From NCBI RefSeq assembly GCF_015355755.1, contig NZ_JACVEE010000002.1, forward strand, positions 434,001 through 498,000: a DNA stretch of 64,000 nucleotides. Reading direction: 5' to 3'. Shown here piece after piece: positions 34,410-43,056 of the stretch. The number at the start of each line of letters is the position of its first letter. The first letter of the stretch is position 1. The notes beneath the pieces were generated by a model that ran no database searches, was not told the origin of the DNA, and saw only the letters and a program-made list of their open reading frames with translations. Made by a program: the position numbers and the translations under genes. The DNA is from Nocardia sp. XZ_19_385 (lineage in GTDB: Bacteria > Actinomycetota > Actinomycetes > Mycobacteriales > Mycobacteriaceae).

Positions 34410-36413
34410 TCAGTTCGTACTGAGAAGAAAGGCTAGCGGTCCCAGCGTGACGAAGATGCCTACAACAACGGCGATCGCCGTGCTGAGGATGTCGTCGGTC
34501 CGGCGCAGAATCCGCACCAGCGCCACCAGCCCGAGGATGACGATCATCGCCAGCGCCAGCGCGACCCACGGGAGCATCTCCCACATCCGCTCGAATCCCT
34601 TGAACAGCAACATTCCAGCGACTGCCGCGCCGGTGCTCTGGCTGCCCAGGATGACCCACTGGCGGCGGTTCGCTTCGTGTTCGGACCGGCGTGCGGTCCG
34701 GGATCCACGGGAAGCCAGCCGGGTGGCGAGGCCGCCGGTGTGCTCCTCGTCGTCGTCGGTGTCCGGCTCGGCAGTGCGGCGGGAGAAGCGGGCCCGGCCC
34801 GCGGCCAGCCGCGCGGCGAAGCCACCGCTGTGCGTTTCCTCGTCCTCGTCGTCGTCATACGAGTCGTGCACATCGGTGTAGCCGTCGTCCGGATCGATCT
34901 CGCGCTCGGTTGTGCGCTTGGAACGGCCACGCCTTCCCCGGCTGCCGTTCTCCCGCTCGGCGTCCCTGCGCTCGGCGCGCTCGACGCCATCGCGCAGCAG
35001 ATCACCGGCGACCGTGGAACCCGAGACCAGCTGCTGATCCTGGCTGGCCAGTGACCACGCGGCCGTCGAGATACCGCCGGACTCCGGGGCGTCGTCGTCC
35101 GATTTCGGTTTGCGTCTTCGCGCCGACCAAGCCGGCAGGCCGCTGTCTCGCCGCGCGGCCCGGCGCTGTTCGGGCGGCGCGGGTAGCGGAGTCAGCGGCA
35201 GGGGCGCGGAATCCTCGTCACCGGGTGACCAGCCGCCGGTATCGATCTCCTCGGCGGGCGGCGACCAAGGCCCGGTGTCGACCTCCTCCGCCTGAGCGCG
35301 GCGACGAGCGGCCCGGCCGTTGCGGGACGGACCCGGCTCCGCGCGCGGCGGTTCGGGATCGTGGCGGCCGACATCGCGCAGCGGCGGACCGACGTCGGTG
35401 GTGTCGTCGTCGGGGTCGGCGCGCCTGCGGCGGCCGGTGCGGCCGGAGCCGAGGGCTGCCGGCTCGGCGGCGGGCTCATCCGGCGGGACATACGCGTAGG
35501 GGTCCGGAGCCTGGCCGTACTGATCCGCGGCCGGTGCATAGGGAACCGGGGCCTGGCCGTATGGATCCGGGCTCTGGCCATACGGTGCTGGGGCCTGGCC
35601 GTACGGATCCGGGGCCGGGGCATACGGATCCGGGGCCTGGCCATACGGTGCCGGGGCCGGGGCATAGGGAACCGGGGCTTGGCCGTACGGGTCCGGCGTG
35701 CGGCCGTACGCATCCGGAGCGGGAGCGTAAGGGGCGGCGGCCTGGCCGTACTGATCCGGGGCCTGGCCATACGGCGCTGGGGCCTGGCCGTACTGATCCG
35801 GGGCTTGGCCGTATTGATCCGAGGAATACGGGGCGGAGTCGGCGGGGGCACTGTGCCGCGATGTCGTGGCGGGCGGCATATCCCGCCCGGGCATCACCAG
35901 GTTGGAGCGGCCGGGGGCCGGGTAGTCGGGGACCGGCGACTGGTAGTCCTGTTGATAGTCCGGGGCCTGGTACTCGGCGGACGGCGGCTGGTACGCGCTG
36001 CCCGGATCACCGAGCGGGTCGTAGCGCGTGATCGGCCCGGACATCGGCGAGTAGTTGGGCAGCTCCGGTTCGGGAACCGGCGGACTGTAGGAAACCGGTT
36101 CCGGCGCAACGGGATCGAAGTTCGGCGGTTCGTAGGCGGCGGGCGCGTAGGGCGCGGGGTCGTAAGCGGGTGCTTCGAAGGGCTCCGGTTCGTAGGGCGC
36201 TTCGTAAGCGGCCTGTTCGGGCGCCTCGGGCTCGGGATCCGGCGCCGCGTGACTACCGCGGCCACCGACGACCGGCATGTCACCACTGAGCTCGGCCACC
36301 GAGATCCCGCGGCCGCCGCGCCGGCGCCGGCCACCACCGCCGGAACCGGAACTGCCCTGGCCGTTGCGCGCCAGCAGCTCCGCGACGGATAGCTGTTTGG
36401 ATTCATCGGTCAT
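34410..36413 (-). CDS. Repeat-rich membrane protein (Rv0497-like)
   Basis: 667 residues. The N-terminus [18 protein letters not shown] and the C-terminal helices (about 580-665, three hydrophobic segments, ending PLAFLLSTN) match the shorter Rv0497 protein (about 310 residues). Between them is a long disordered region with 16 heptads of the type PYGQAPD (about residues 197-308) and an acidic/basic second half. The soluble part is likely cytoplasmic. The ATG overlaps the ppx1 stop, so the two genes are coupled. Function unknown. Confidence 0.7.
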   Translation of the reverse strand: MTDESKQLSVAELLARNGQGSSGSGGGGRRRRGGRGISVAELSGDMPVVGGRGSHAAPDPEPEAPEQAAYEAPYEPEPFEAPAYDPAPYAPAAYEPPNFDPVAPEPVSYSPPVPEPELPNYSPMSGPITRYDPLGDPGSAYQPPSAEYQAPDYQQDYQSPVPDYPAPGRSNLVMPGRDMPPATTSRHSAPADSAPYSSDQYGQAPDQYGQAPAPYGQAPDQYGQAAAPYAPAPDAYGRTPDPYGQAPVPYAPAPAPYGQAPDPYAPAPDPYGQAPAPYGQSPDPYGQAPVPYAPAADQYGQAPDPYAYVPPDEPAAEPAALGSGRTGRRRRADPDDDTTDVGPPLRDVGRHDPEPPRAEPGPSRNGRAARRRAQAEEVDTGPWSPPAEEIDTGGWSPGDEDSAPLPLTPLPAPPEQRRAARRDSGLPAWSARRRKPKSDDDAPESGGISTAAWSLASQDQQLVSGSTVAGDLLRDGVERAERRDAERENGSRGRRGRSKRTTEREIDPDDGYTDVHDSYDDDEDEETHSGGFAARLAAGRARFSRRTAEPDTDDDEEHTGGLATRLASRGSRTARRSEHEANRRQWVILGSQSTGAAVAGMLLFKGFERMWEMLPWVALALAMIVILGLVALVRILRRTDDILSTAIAVVVGIFVTLGPLAFLLSTN
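35488..35823 (-). repeat. Sixteen 21-base repeats coding for PYGQAPD-like heptads
   Basis: A run of 16 seven-residue units of the forms DPYGQAP, APYGQAP, DQYGQAP and VPYAPAP. The DNA repeats every 21 bases with variation, so copy number may vary between strains. It lies within the Rv0497-like coding sequence. Confidence 0.85.
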
Positions 36414-37432
36414 GACGACACCACTTCTGTCGAATCCGGCGCCGCGAACGGGCCGGGCAGCGCAGCGCCGCCGGCCGATGGCAGGTGCGTCGCCCTGGGT
36501 CCGCCGTTCATATCGGTATCCAGTTTGCGCAGGATGAGTCCTTCCCGCAGCGCCCACGGACAAATCTCGAGAGATTCCAGCGATAGTGCACGCATACTCG
36601 CCTCCGCGACCAATGCGCCAGCCACCAATTGCCGTGACCGATCGGAACTTACGCCTTCCAATTCTGCACGGTCCGCGGCCGTCATCCGTGAGATGAACCC
36701 AATCAGTTGGCGCAGACCTGAAGCGGTGAGTGTACGACGCACTCGCAGGCCCGCGGCAGAGGGTGCGGCTCCGGTCAGCCGCGCCAGTGATCGGAAAGTC
36801 TTGGAGGTGCCGACCGCGAGATCCGGTTTCCCCACTTCGAGCAGCTGTTTCGACGGCGCGACCAGTTCGGCGTCGAGCCAGTCGCGCAGCACCGCGACGC
36901 GACGCTTGCCCGGCGGATCCTCGTGCAGCCAGTCCCTGGTCAACCGTCCGGCGCCGAGTTGCAGCGAGAGCGACACATCGGGCGCCTCGTCGCCGCCGTT
37001 GCTCATTTCCAGGGAGCCGCCGCCGATATCGAGGTTGAGGATGCGCCCGGCGCTCCAGCCGTACCAGCGGCGGACCGCCAGGAATGTCAGGCGGGCCTCG
37101 TCGACACCGGACAGGACCTGCAGGTCGACGCCCGTCTCGGCCCGGACCCGGGCCAGCACCTCATCGGAATTCTTGGCTTCGCGCAACGCGGAGGTGGCGA
37201 ACGGCATCAGCTCGACACACCCGGAAGTGTCGGCGATGCTGGCGAATTCGGCCACCGTGGAGATCAGGCGCCCAGCCCCCTGGACGGTGATCCGGCCCGC
37301 GTCGTCCATGTTCTCCGACAGGCGCAATGTCGCCTTTGTCGAGCTCATGGGCATCGGATGGCCGCCACGGTGCGCGTCCACCACCAGCAGATGGACGGTA
37401 TTGGATCCCACATCGAGCACACCGAGCCGCAC
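36410..37432 (-). CDS. ppx1: Ppx/GppA exopolyphosphatase (Ppx1-type)
   Basis: 340 residues from the GTG at 37430-37432. The phosphate loop [17 protein letters not shown] and the second ATPase motif [14 protein letters not shown] define the ASKHA fold. It lacks the C-terminal HD domain of GppA-like proteins, as does mycobacterial PPX1 (Rv0496), which shortens short-chain polyphosphate. TACCGT six bases before the GTG suggests a leaderless mRNA. It is coupled to the repeat-rich membrane protein. Upstream frame extension is rejected. Confidence 0.85.
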   Translation of the reverse strand: MRLGVLDVGSNTVHLLVVDAHRGGHPMPMSSTKATLRLSENMDDAGRITVQGAGRLISTVAEFASIADTSGCVELMPFATSALREAKNSDEVLARVRAETGVDLQVLSGVDEARLTFLAVRRWYGWSAGRILNLDIGGGSLEMSNGGDEAPDVSLSLQLGAGRLTRDWLHEDPPGKRRVAVLRDWLDAELVAPSKQLLEVGKPDLAVGTSKTFRSLARLTGAAPSAAGLRVRRTLTASGLRQLIGFISRMTAADRAELEGVSSDRSRQLVAGALVAEASMRALSLESLEICPWALREGLILRKLDTDMNGGPRATHLPSAGGAALPGPFAAPDSTEVVSS

Positions 37433-37438
37433 ATGAAC

Positions 37439-37444
37439 ACGGTA
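37439..37444 (-). promoter_or_regulatory. Leaderless -10 element for ppx1
   Basis: TACCGT on the minus strand, six bases before the GTG start. Confidence 0.45.
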
Positions 37445-37483
37445 CTGGGTCCGTCCGCGCTCCAGCCGCGGCACGGGAACTGT

Positions 37484-37489
37484 TAGCGT
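37484..37489 (+). promoter_or_regulatory. Leaderless -10 element for the Rv0495c-like gene
   Basis: TAGCGT seven bases before the GTG start at 37497; divergent from the ppx1 promoter. Confidence 0.5.
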
Positions 37490-37496
37490 TCGACAT

Positions 37497-38357
37497 GTGA
37501 CGGAAGGTGCATCCGCTAACGCTTCCACCCCGGCCCGACCAGCGGGGAAAATGGATCCCAGCCCGGAGGTCGATCTCGATTTCCCGCGCGAGTGGATCGA
37601 ATTCGTCGACCCAGCAAACGATGAGCATCTCATCGCGGCGGACCTGACCTGGCTGCTGTCGCGGTGGACGTGCGTCTTCGGAACCCCCGCTTGTCAGGGC
37701 ATCATCGGCGAGCGCCCGGATGACGGCTGCTGCTCCCACGGCGCCTTCCTGTCCGATGAGGACGACCAGCAGCGTTTGAAGTCGGCTGTGAAAATGCTCA
37801 CACCTGCCGACTGGCAGCTGATGGGCGAGGCCACCAACGCGAGCGGCAAGGTGACCAAGAAGGGCTACCTCGAACTCGACGAACTCGAGGACGAGCCCGC
37901 CCTGCGCACCCGCCGCTTCGACGGCGCCTGCATCTTCCTGAACCGTCCCGGCTTCGCCGGCGGCGTCGGCTGCTCGCTGCACACCATGGCGCTGCGCCGG
38001 GGCCTGGAGCCGCACACGGTGAAACCGGACGTCTGCTGGCAGCTGCCGATCCGGCGCACCCAGGAGTGGGTGGACCGACCCGACGGCGTGCAGATCCTGC
38101 GGACCGTGATCACCGAATATGACCGGCGCGGTTGGGGATCCGGTGGTGAGGACCTGGACTGGTACTGCTCGGGATCGCCGGACGCGCATGTGGGGACTCG
38201 GCCGGTCTGGCAGTCCTACGGGCCGGAGTTGAAGGAATTGCTCGGCGAACCGGCGTATGACGAGCTGGCTCGGCACTGCAAGCGGCGCGAGGGTCTGGGG
38301 CTGGTCGCGGTTCATCCCGCGACGGTGCATGCGCAGCGGAATGCGGAGCAAGTCTGA
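37497..38357 (+). CDS. Conserved cysteine-rich protein (Rv0495c-like)
   Basis: 286 residues, no signal peptide. Cysteines cluster in [30 protein letters not shown] and [11 protein letters not shown], with [10 protein letters not shown] following, a pattern suited to a metal or iron-sulfur centre. It resembles YkgJ/DUF3109-type proteins and matches Rv0495c in position. A conserved helper role is possible. The GTG start has a TAGCGT -10 element and no ribosome site, so it appears leaderless. It is divergent from ppx1 with a 64-base gap. Confidence 0.7.
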   Translation: MTEGASANASTPARPAGKMDPSPEVDLDFPREWIEFVDPANDEHLIAADLTWLLSRWTCVFGTPACQGIIGERPDDGCCSHGAFLSDEDDQQRLKSAVKMLTPADWQLMGEATNASGKVTKKGYLELDELEDEPALRTRRFDGACIFLNRPGFAGGVGCSLHTMALRRGLEPHTVKPDVCWQLPIRRTQEWVDRPDGVQILRTVITEYDRRGWGSGGEDLDWYCSGSPDAHVGTRPVWQSYGPELKELLGEPAYDELARHCKRREGLGLVAVHPATVHAQRNAEQV

Positions 38358-38461
38358 CCGAGCAGGCGCTTGGTCAGTTTTTCGAAACACGCACATTTCA
38401 CACTTGGCCTGACCTACTGTGCGCACAGCCCGCTCCCCTGCGGGCAGCACAGGAGAACACC

Positions 38462-38893
38462 ATGCATTCCATGCGTCGCTTCGGCGCCGGGCTCACCGGT
38501 TTCGCCGCGGCATCGGCGGTCGTCGTACTCGCCGCGCCCCAGGCTCACGCCGCGGTCGAGACAATCACCGTGTCCGGGTCCAATCACGCGATCAACACCA
38601 CCTACAAGCTGAAGGCCACGGTCGGCGGCGCGGGCTTCGGGCTGCTGGTCTATTGGACCGATAACGGCGAGGACCTCAGCGGGCCGAAAGTGCCGTGGCC
38701 GGTTGGAGAATCGTCGATCGACTGGACCCCGAAGTCCAAGGGCCGCCACATCATCACGTGCGCACAGGGCGGCAGCACGAAATCACTGATCGTGGATGTG
38801 ATCGATCCGTCGGATCCGGTCGACCCCGATCCAGGGACGCCCGGTACGCCGAATACGGGTAGCGCGGGCAAGGCACTCGGGAGCCTCTCATGA
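38462..38893 (+). CDS. Small secreted protein A of a three-copy family
   Basis: 143 residues with signal peptide (FGAGLTGFAAASAVVVLAAP, cut after AHA). The mature part is a single beta-rich domain of about 85 residues, with KLKATVGGAGFGLLVYWTDNGE and GRHIITCAQGG, then a linker rich in Pro, Asp and Gly. The fold looks immunoglobulin-like. GGGCAGCACAGGAGAA is the leader, shared with copy C. It overlaps copy B by four bases. No function is recognised. Confidence 0.7.
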   Translation: MHSMRRFGAGLTGFAAASAVVVLAAPQAHAAVETITVSGSNHAINTTYKLKATVGGAGFGLLVYWTDNGEDLSGPKVPWPVGESSIDWTPKSKGRHIITCAQGGSTKSLIVDVIDPSDPVDPDPGTPGTPNTGSAGKALGSLS

Positions 38894-39333
38894 AGACACC
38901 CCGAATCACCCCGCGCCGGACCGGTGCCGGCTTGACCGCATTCGCGGCAGCGGCGGCGGTCACCGTGCTCGCGGCGCCGTCGGCATACGCGGCGCCCACC
39001 GCGGTCTCGGTCTCCGACGACAAGCTCGTGGTCGGCGAGAAATACACGATCAGCACCCAACTCGGTGGCGCGTCGGTCGGTCTGCTCGTCTACTTCAGCG
39101 ACAACGGCGAGTTCATCGGCGCGCCGAAAGTGCCGTGGCCGCCGGGTCATTCGAGCATCGAGTGGAAGCCGAGCACCGCGGGGCAGCACATCCTCACCGT
39201 CGAGCAGGGCGGCCACACCCAGTCGATCGTGGTCGAGGTGAGCAAGGCGCCAACCGGCACCGGAAGTTCCGGCAGCGGCAGCAAGCGCGGCGGCACCGGC
39301 AGCTTCGGGTCCGGTAGCGCGGGCAGTAGCTAG
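38890..39333 (+). CDS. Small secreted protein B of a three-copy family
   Basis: 147 residues. The signal peptide (GAGLTAFAAAAAVTVLAAPS, cut after AYA) and the domain (YTISTQLGGASVGLLVYFSD, GAPKVPWPPGHSSIEWKP, HILTVEQGGHTQSIVVEV) match copy A closely: the segment PKVPWP is identical. A Gly/Ser-rich tail follows. Its ATG overlaps the stop of A, so A and B are coupled. Confidence 0.7.
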   Translation: MKTPRITPRRTGAGLTAFAAAAAVTVLAAPSAYAAPTAVSVSDDKLVVGEKYTISTQLGGASVGLLVYFSDNGEFIGAPKVPWPPGHSSIEWKPSTAGQHILTVEQGGHTQSIVVEVSKAPTGTGSSGSGSKRGGTGSFGSGSAGSS

Positions 39334-39553
39334 GTCGGCATGACAGGCGGGTGATCGGTCCTCGACCGGTCACCCGCTCCGGTGTGCGTGGGTCACGGAA
39401 TGTTGACCGATCACAACGGAATCCGATCTCGCTGCCGTAAACCCGTGCGGGACCGGTCAGTTGTCCAGTATTTGTCGGAATGCACACATTCCGGAGACGG
39501 CCTTATTTACCGTGTCCATGGCCCGACATCGTGGGCAGCACAGGAGAAGATCC

Positions 39554-39997
39554 ATGCAGGTATCCAGAATTCCCTGCCGCCGAACAGGTTTCGGCCTGGT
39601 CGCGCTCGCGGCGGCGATCACCCTCGCCGCACCGTCGGCGCACGCGGACGTCACCCAGCTCTCGATCTCCGGAAAGGGCTATAAATATATCGGCAGCGAA
39701 TACACCCTGACCGCGGAGGTGAACGGCGAATCCGCCGACCTCCCAGTACATTTCACGGCCAACGGCGAATTCCTGGGTGTGGGCACGCCGGGGCCGGACG
39801 GTACGGCCGTCGTCTACTGGAAACCGGTCCACGCCATCGACTACACGGTCATCGCGCAGCAGGGCGAGAGCACCTGGTCGATCGTGGTCGAAGTGCGCCG
39901 GCCGCAGTCCGAGAACTCCGGCAGCGGCGGCGGCTCCAATCGCGGCCGGCCGCCGAGCGGTAGCTCCTCCGGGAGCAGCTCAGGAAGCAGTAAATAA
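39554..39997 (+). CDS. Small secreted protein C of a three-copy family
   Basis: 147 residues. Signal peptide (GFGLVALAAAITLAAPS, cut after AHA) and the same beta-rich domain (KYIGSEYTLTAEVNGESADL, VHFTANGEFLG, VVYWKP, YTVIAQQGESTWSIVVEV), then a Ser/Gly/Arg tail. It has its own leader identical to that of copy A over 16 bases. It is separated from B by 220 bases with no other gene. Confidence 0.7.
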   Translation: MQVSRIPCRRTGFGLVALAAAITLAAPSAHADVTQLSISGKGYKYIGSEYTLTAEVNGESADLPVHFTANGEFLGVGTPGPDGTAVVYWKPVHAIDYTVIAQQGESTWSIVVEVRRPQSENSGSGGGSNRGRPPSGSSSGSSSGSSK

Positions 39998-40056
39998 TCT
40001 CCGTGGTCACCTGCTCGCCATGCGCGCTTCACTTGTTTGCGGTTTGATGGCTGACC

Positions 40057-40389
40057 ATGAAGAAAGCGTTCGCACTCGCCACCCTTGCCCTCGGCACGAC
40101 CCTCTCGCTGACCGGCGTCGCGCACGCGGAACCGAACGGTGATCCGGCCAAGTACGCCGATTTCACCGCGGAATTCGTGCCCGCCAACACCCCGGGCGCC
40201 ATCGACGCCGTCAAACAGGGCAAGCACCTGGTCATGAGCCCGTACGGGACCAACCGCACGATCGCCTGCCGCGGCAACAACGCCGACGTGCCGATCTACG
40301 AGTGCATGCAGGAAGACGACCTGGGCTGGATCAGCCTGCGTCTCATCGAGGTTCCGGGCGTCGGCCCGACCTGGACCTACCTGCCGTAG
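40057..40389 (+). CDS. Small secreted protein, unknown function
   Basis: 110 residues. Signal peptide (MKKAFALATLALGTTLSLTG, cut after AHA) and a mature part of about 85 residues with two cysteines (TIACRGN, YECMQED). It is unlike the three-copy family upstream. It ends just before a bidirectional terminator. Function unknown. Confidence 0.6.
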   Translation: MKKAFALATLALGTTLSLTGVAHAEPNGDPAKYADFTAEFVPANTPGAIDAVKQGKHLVMSPYGTNRTIACRGNNADVPIYECMQEDDLGWISLRLIEVPGVGPTWTYLP

Positions 40390-40395
40390 ACAGCA

Positions 40396-40430
40396 GAGAT
40401 CCTTCGCTCCGAAACGGAGCGAAGGATCTC
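40396..40430. terminator. Bidirectional terminator between the secreted gene and regX3
   Basis: A perfect 16-base stem with a three-base loop, between two convergent genes. Confidence 0.8.
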
Positions 40431-40435
40431 GTGCG

Positions 40436-41125
40436 TTATGCCTCGAGCTTGTATCCCAGCCCGCGGACGGTGACCAAGTGTTCCGGCTTGGCCGGATCCG
40501 CTTCGATCTTCGACCGCAGCCGCTTGACGTGCACGTCCAGCGTCTTGGTGTCGCCGACGTAATCGGCGCCCCAGACGCGGTCGATCAGCTGGCCGCGGGT
40601 CAGCACCCGGCCGGAGTTGCGCAGCAGGTATTCGAGCAGGTCGAACTCCTTGAGCGGCAAGGTGACCGGCTTCCCGTTGACCAGCACCGTGTGCCGATCC
40701 ACGTCCATCCGGACCGGGCCCGCCTCCAGCACGCCGGTCTCGCTGCCGCTGTCGAGCTCGTCGCCCGCGCCGCGGCGCAGCACCGCGCGGATGCGGGCGA
40801 TCAGCTCACGCGCCGAGTACGGCTTGGTGACGTAGTCGTCGGCACCCAGTTCCAGGCCGACGACCTTGTCGATCTCGCTGTCGCGGGCGGTCACCATGAT
40901 GACCGGCACGCCGCTGCGGGTGCGCAGCTGCTTGCACACGTCGGTGCCGCTCATGCCGGGCAGCATCAGGTCGAGCAGCACGATATCGGCGCCGGAGCGG
41001 TCGAATTCGGCGAGCGCGGACGGCCCGTCGCCGACCACGGTCACCTCGAAGCCTTCCTTGCGCAGCAGGAATGCGAGCGGATCGGCCAGCGATTCCTCAT
41101 CCTCGACGATCAGAACACTCGTCAT
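40436..41125 (-). CDS. regX3: Response regulator RegX3 (OmpR/PhoB class)
   Basis: 229 residues. Receiver domain with acidic cluster VEDEE (start), phospho-accepting Asp in VLLDLMLPG, and Lys in [15 protein letters not shown] winged-helix C-terminus follows ([42 protein letters not shown]). It controls phosphate-starvation genes together with SenX3. The ATG overlaps the senX3 stop (ATGA), unlike M. tuberculosis, where repeats separate them. Confidence 0.95.
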   Translation of the reverse strand: MTSVLIVEDEESLADPLAFLLRKEGFEVTVVGDGPSALAEFDRSGADIVLLDLMLPGMSGTDVCKQLRTRSGVPVIMVTARDSEIDKVVGLELGADDYVTKPYSARELIARIRAVLRRGAGDELDSGSETGVLEAGPVRMDVDRHTVLVNGKPVTLPLKEFDLLEYLLRNSGRVLTRGQLIDRVWGADYVGDTKTLDVHVKRLRSKIEADPAKPEHLVTVRGLGYKLEA

Positions 41126-42348
41126 CTGCGTGCCTCCACACCATTGGGTCTGCTCGGTCCCGTAGGACGCGGGCTGATTTCTCTCGTGCTCACCTCGGGC
41201 TCTTCGTCGCCGTCGGTTTCGAGGTGAGCGGGGATACGCAAGGTGAACGTCGAACCGGTGCCCAGCTTGCTCCACAGGGTGATCTCACCGTTGTGGTTGG
41301 CGGCCACGTGCTTGACGATAGCCAGCCCGAGCCCGGTACCGCCGGTGGCGCGCGAGCGCGCCTTGTCCGAACGGAAGAATCGTTCGAACACTCTCTCCTG
41401 GTCTTCCTTGGCGATGCCGATACCGCGGTCGGTGACCGCCATGGCGACATGCTCGCCGCGCAGCGACCGGCTCACCGAGACGTGCGAGCCGCGCGGCGAG
41501 TAGTTGATCGCGTTCTCGACCAGGTTGGACAGGGCGGTGACCAGCAGGGTCTCGTCGCCGAGCACTTCCAGCCCGCTGGGCCGGTCGGTGCTGACGGTGA
41601 TGCCGGCGGCTTCCGCGGCGGTGCGCGAGCGGTCGACCGCCTGCATCACCACGGTGTCGACGTCGACCACCTCGAGTTCGGGCAGCTTCTCCGCGCCCTG
41701 CAGGCGGGACAGCGCGATCAGCTCGGTCACCATCTTGCCGAGGCGGCGGGATTCACCCAGCACGCGTTCACCGAAGTGGCGCACGGCCTCCGGATCGTCG
41801 ACGGATTCCAGCAGGGCCTCGGCCAGCAGGCTCATCGCGCCGACGGGGGTTTTGAGCTCGTGACTGACGTTCGCTACGAAGTCGCGGCGGGTGGCTTCCA
41901 TGCGCGCCTGCTCGGAATCGTCGTCGGCGAACAGGACCGTGAAGCTGGTCTCCTCGGGCGAGAGCGGGCGGGCCACACCGCGCACCGCGATCCGGCTGCG
42001 GCCGGGAATCGGGTGCTTGGCGGTCAGGTCGAATTCGGCGTCCTCGCTGGTAACCAGGACCTTCTCCACGGCTGCCCAGGCACGCTCGTCGAGTAGTCGA
42101 TTGCGGACCAGGCCCAATTCCTCGGCGCGCGGATTCACCAGGACCACGTCGCGGTATTCGTCCACGACGGCGATACCGCTCTCCGAGGCCAGCACGATCA
42201 GGTCGAGCACCTGCGACATGGTCAGGCCGGACTCGGCTTGGCGTCGCGCGGCCTGGCGGGCATTCACGTACGGAATCAGTAGCCCGCCGACTGCCAGGCC
42301 TACGACAGCCGCGAGGACTGCCAGCAACACGGCCTGCGGAACACTCAC
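41122..42348 (-). CDS. senX3: Sensor histidine kinase SenX3
   Basis: 408 residues. One membrane helix region (about 4-28), a PAS-like domain (about 40-150), then the H-box [20 protein letters not shown]-box [10 protein letters not shown] and G-box [11 protein letters not shown]. It senses phosphate status, probably through the Pst system, and phosphorylates RegX3. The GTG start at 42346-42348 has TACGAT six bases upstream, so the operon is probably leaderless. An upstream extension in the frame is rejected. Confidence 0.95.
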   Translation of the reverse strand: MSVPQAVLLAVLAAVVGLAVGGLLIPYVNARQAARRQAESGLTMSQVLDLIVLASESGIAVVDEYRDVVLVNPRAEELGLVRNRLLDERAWAAVEKVLVTSEDAEFDLTAKHPIPGRSRIAVRGVARPLSPEETSFTVLFADDDSEQARMEATRRDFVANVSHELKTPVGAMSLLAEALLESVDDPEAVRHFGERVLGESRRLGKMVTELIALSRLQGAEKLPELEVVDVDTVVMQAVDRSRTAAEAAGITVSTDRPSGLEVLGDETLLVTALSNLVENAINYSPRGSHVSVSRSLRGEHVAMAVTDRGIGIAKEDQERVFERFFRSDKARSRATGGTGLGLAIVKHVAANHNGEITLWSKLGTGSTFTLRIPAHLETDGDEEPEVSTREISPRPTGPSRPNGVEARR

Positions 42349-42354
42349 ACTTGA

Positions 42355-42360
42355 ATCGTA
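42355..42360 (-). promoter_or_regulatory. Leaderless -10 element for senX3-regX3
   Basis: TACGAT on the minus strand, six bases before the senX3 GTG. Confidence 0.5.
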
Positions 42361-42549
42361 CGGTCGCCGACCGAGTACCCCGACCGGGGTGCATGAAGTT
42401 TCCCCCAGGTCATGGCCTCTTCCAGGCCCGTTTGCTGCCTGTTCACGCGCTGTTTCACCGGGACGTCGTGGAGCGTGTCGGAGGCGTGTCGCGGGGCTGC
42501 GCCGCGCGGATGAGAGCAGGGTCACCCCGCTCCCCCGGCGGGTCCGGCG

Positions 42550-42951
42550 TCACAGTTCGTCGTCGGCTCCGGCGAGCGCCGCGCTCACCGTCCGGCCGTG
42601 CTTGTCCACCCATTCGCCGAGCGCGAAGATCGGAATCAACAGGTCGCGGCCGACCTCGGTCAGTTCGTACTCCACCCGCGGCGGGGCCTCGGCGTAGCGG
42701 CGGCGCTCGACCAAGGTGAGCTGTTCCATGCGGCGCAAGGTCTGCGTCAGCATCTTCTGGCTGATTCCGCCGATGGCGGTGCGCAATTCGCCGGGACGCA
42801 TCGGACCGCGGCGCAACGTGTAGGCGATCACCGGTAGCCAGGAGTTGCCGAGGATATCGACGGCGATCCGGACCGGGCAGTCGGAGATGTAATCGACCGG
42901 TGCGAATTCGACCTCTTCGGCGGTGATCGGCGCGGAGAGCACGGCTGTCAT
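42550..42951 (-). CDS. HxlR-family transcriptional regulator
   Basis: 133 residues. One winged helix with the family start DCPVRIAVDILGNSWLPVIA, then RRGPMRPGELRTAIGGISQK and RVEYELTEVGRDL. The N-terminal cysteine (about residue 25) is the one that senses thiol stress in some relatives. It is divergent from an oxidoreductase gene, with a palindrome between, so it probably controls that gene and itself. Confidence 0.85.
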   Translation of the reverse strand: MTAVLSAPITAEEVEFAPVDYISDCPVRIAVDILGNSWLPVIAYTLRRGPMRPGELRTAIGGISQKMLTQTLRRMEQLTLVERRRYAEAPPRVEYELTEVGRDLLIPIFALGEWVDKHGRTVSAALAGADDEL

Positions 42952-42975
42952 GCAACCAGCTTGCCATCGGCGTTC

Positions 42976-42991
42976 GGCACCTCGGGGTGCC
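42976..42991. promoter_or_regulatory. Palindrome between the HxlR gene and the oxidoreductase
   Basis: GGCACCtcggGGTGCC has two perfect six-base arms about a four-base centre, in the 105-base gap between divergent genes. Probable operator of the HxlR protein. Confidence 0.5.
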
Positions 42992-43056
42992 TATCGAATT
43001 CCCTAGCGTCGGTGGCGGATTCATCCACAGTTGTCACACCCCGCTAGGAGCTGGAT

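Noticed and set aside
35488..35823. Regularly spaced repeats that could be taken for a CRISPR array
   Set aside because: The period is 21 bases without unique spacers and the frame stays open; it encodes protein heptads.
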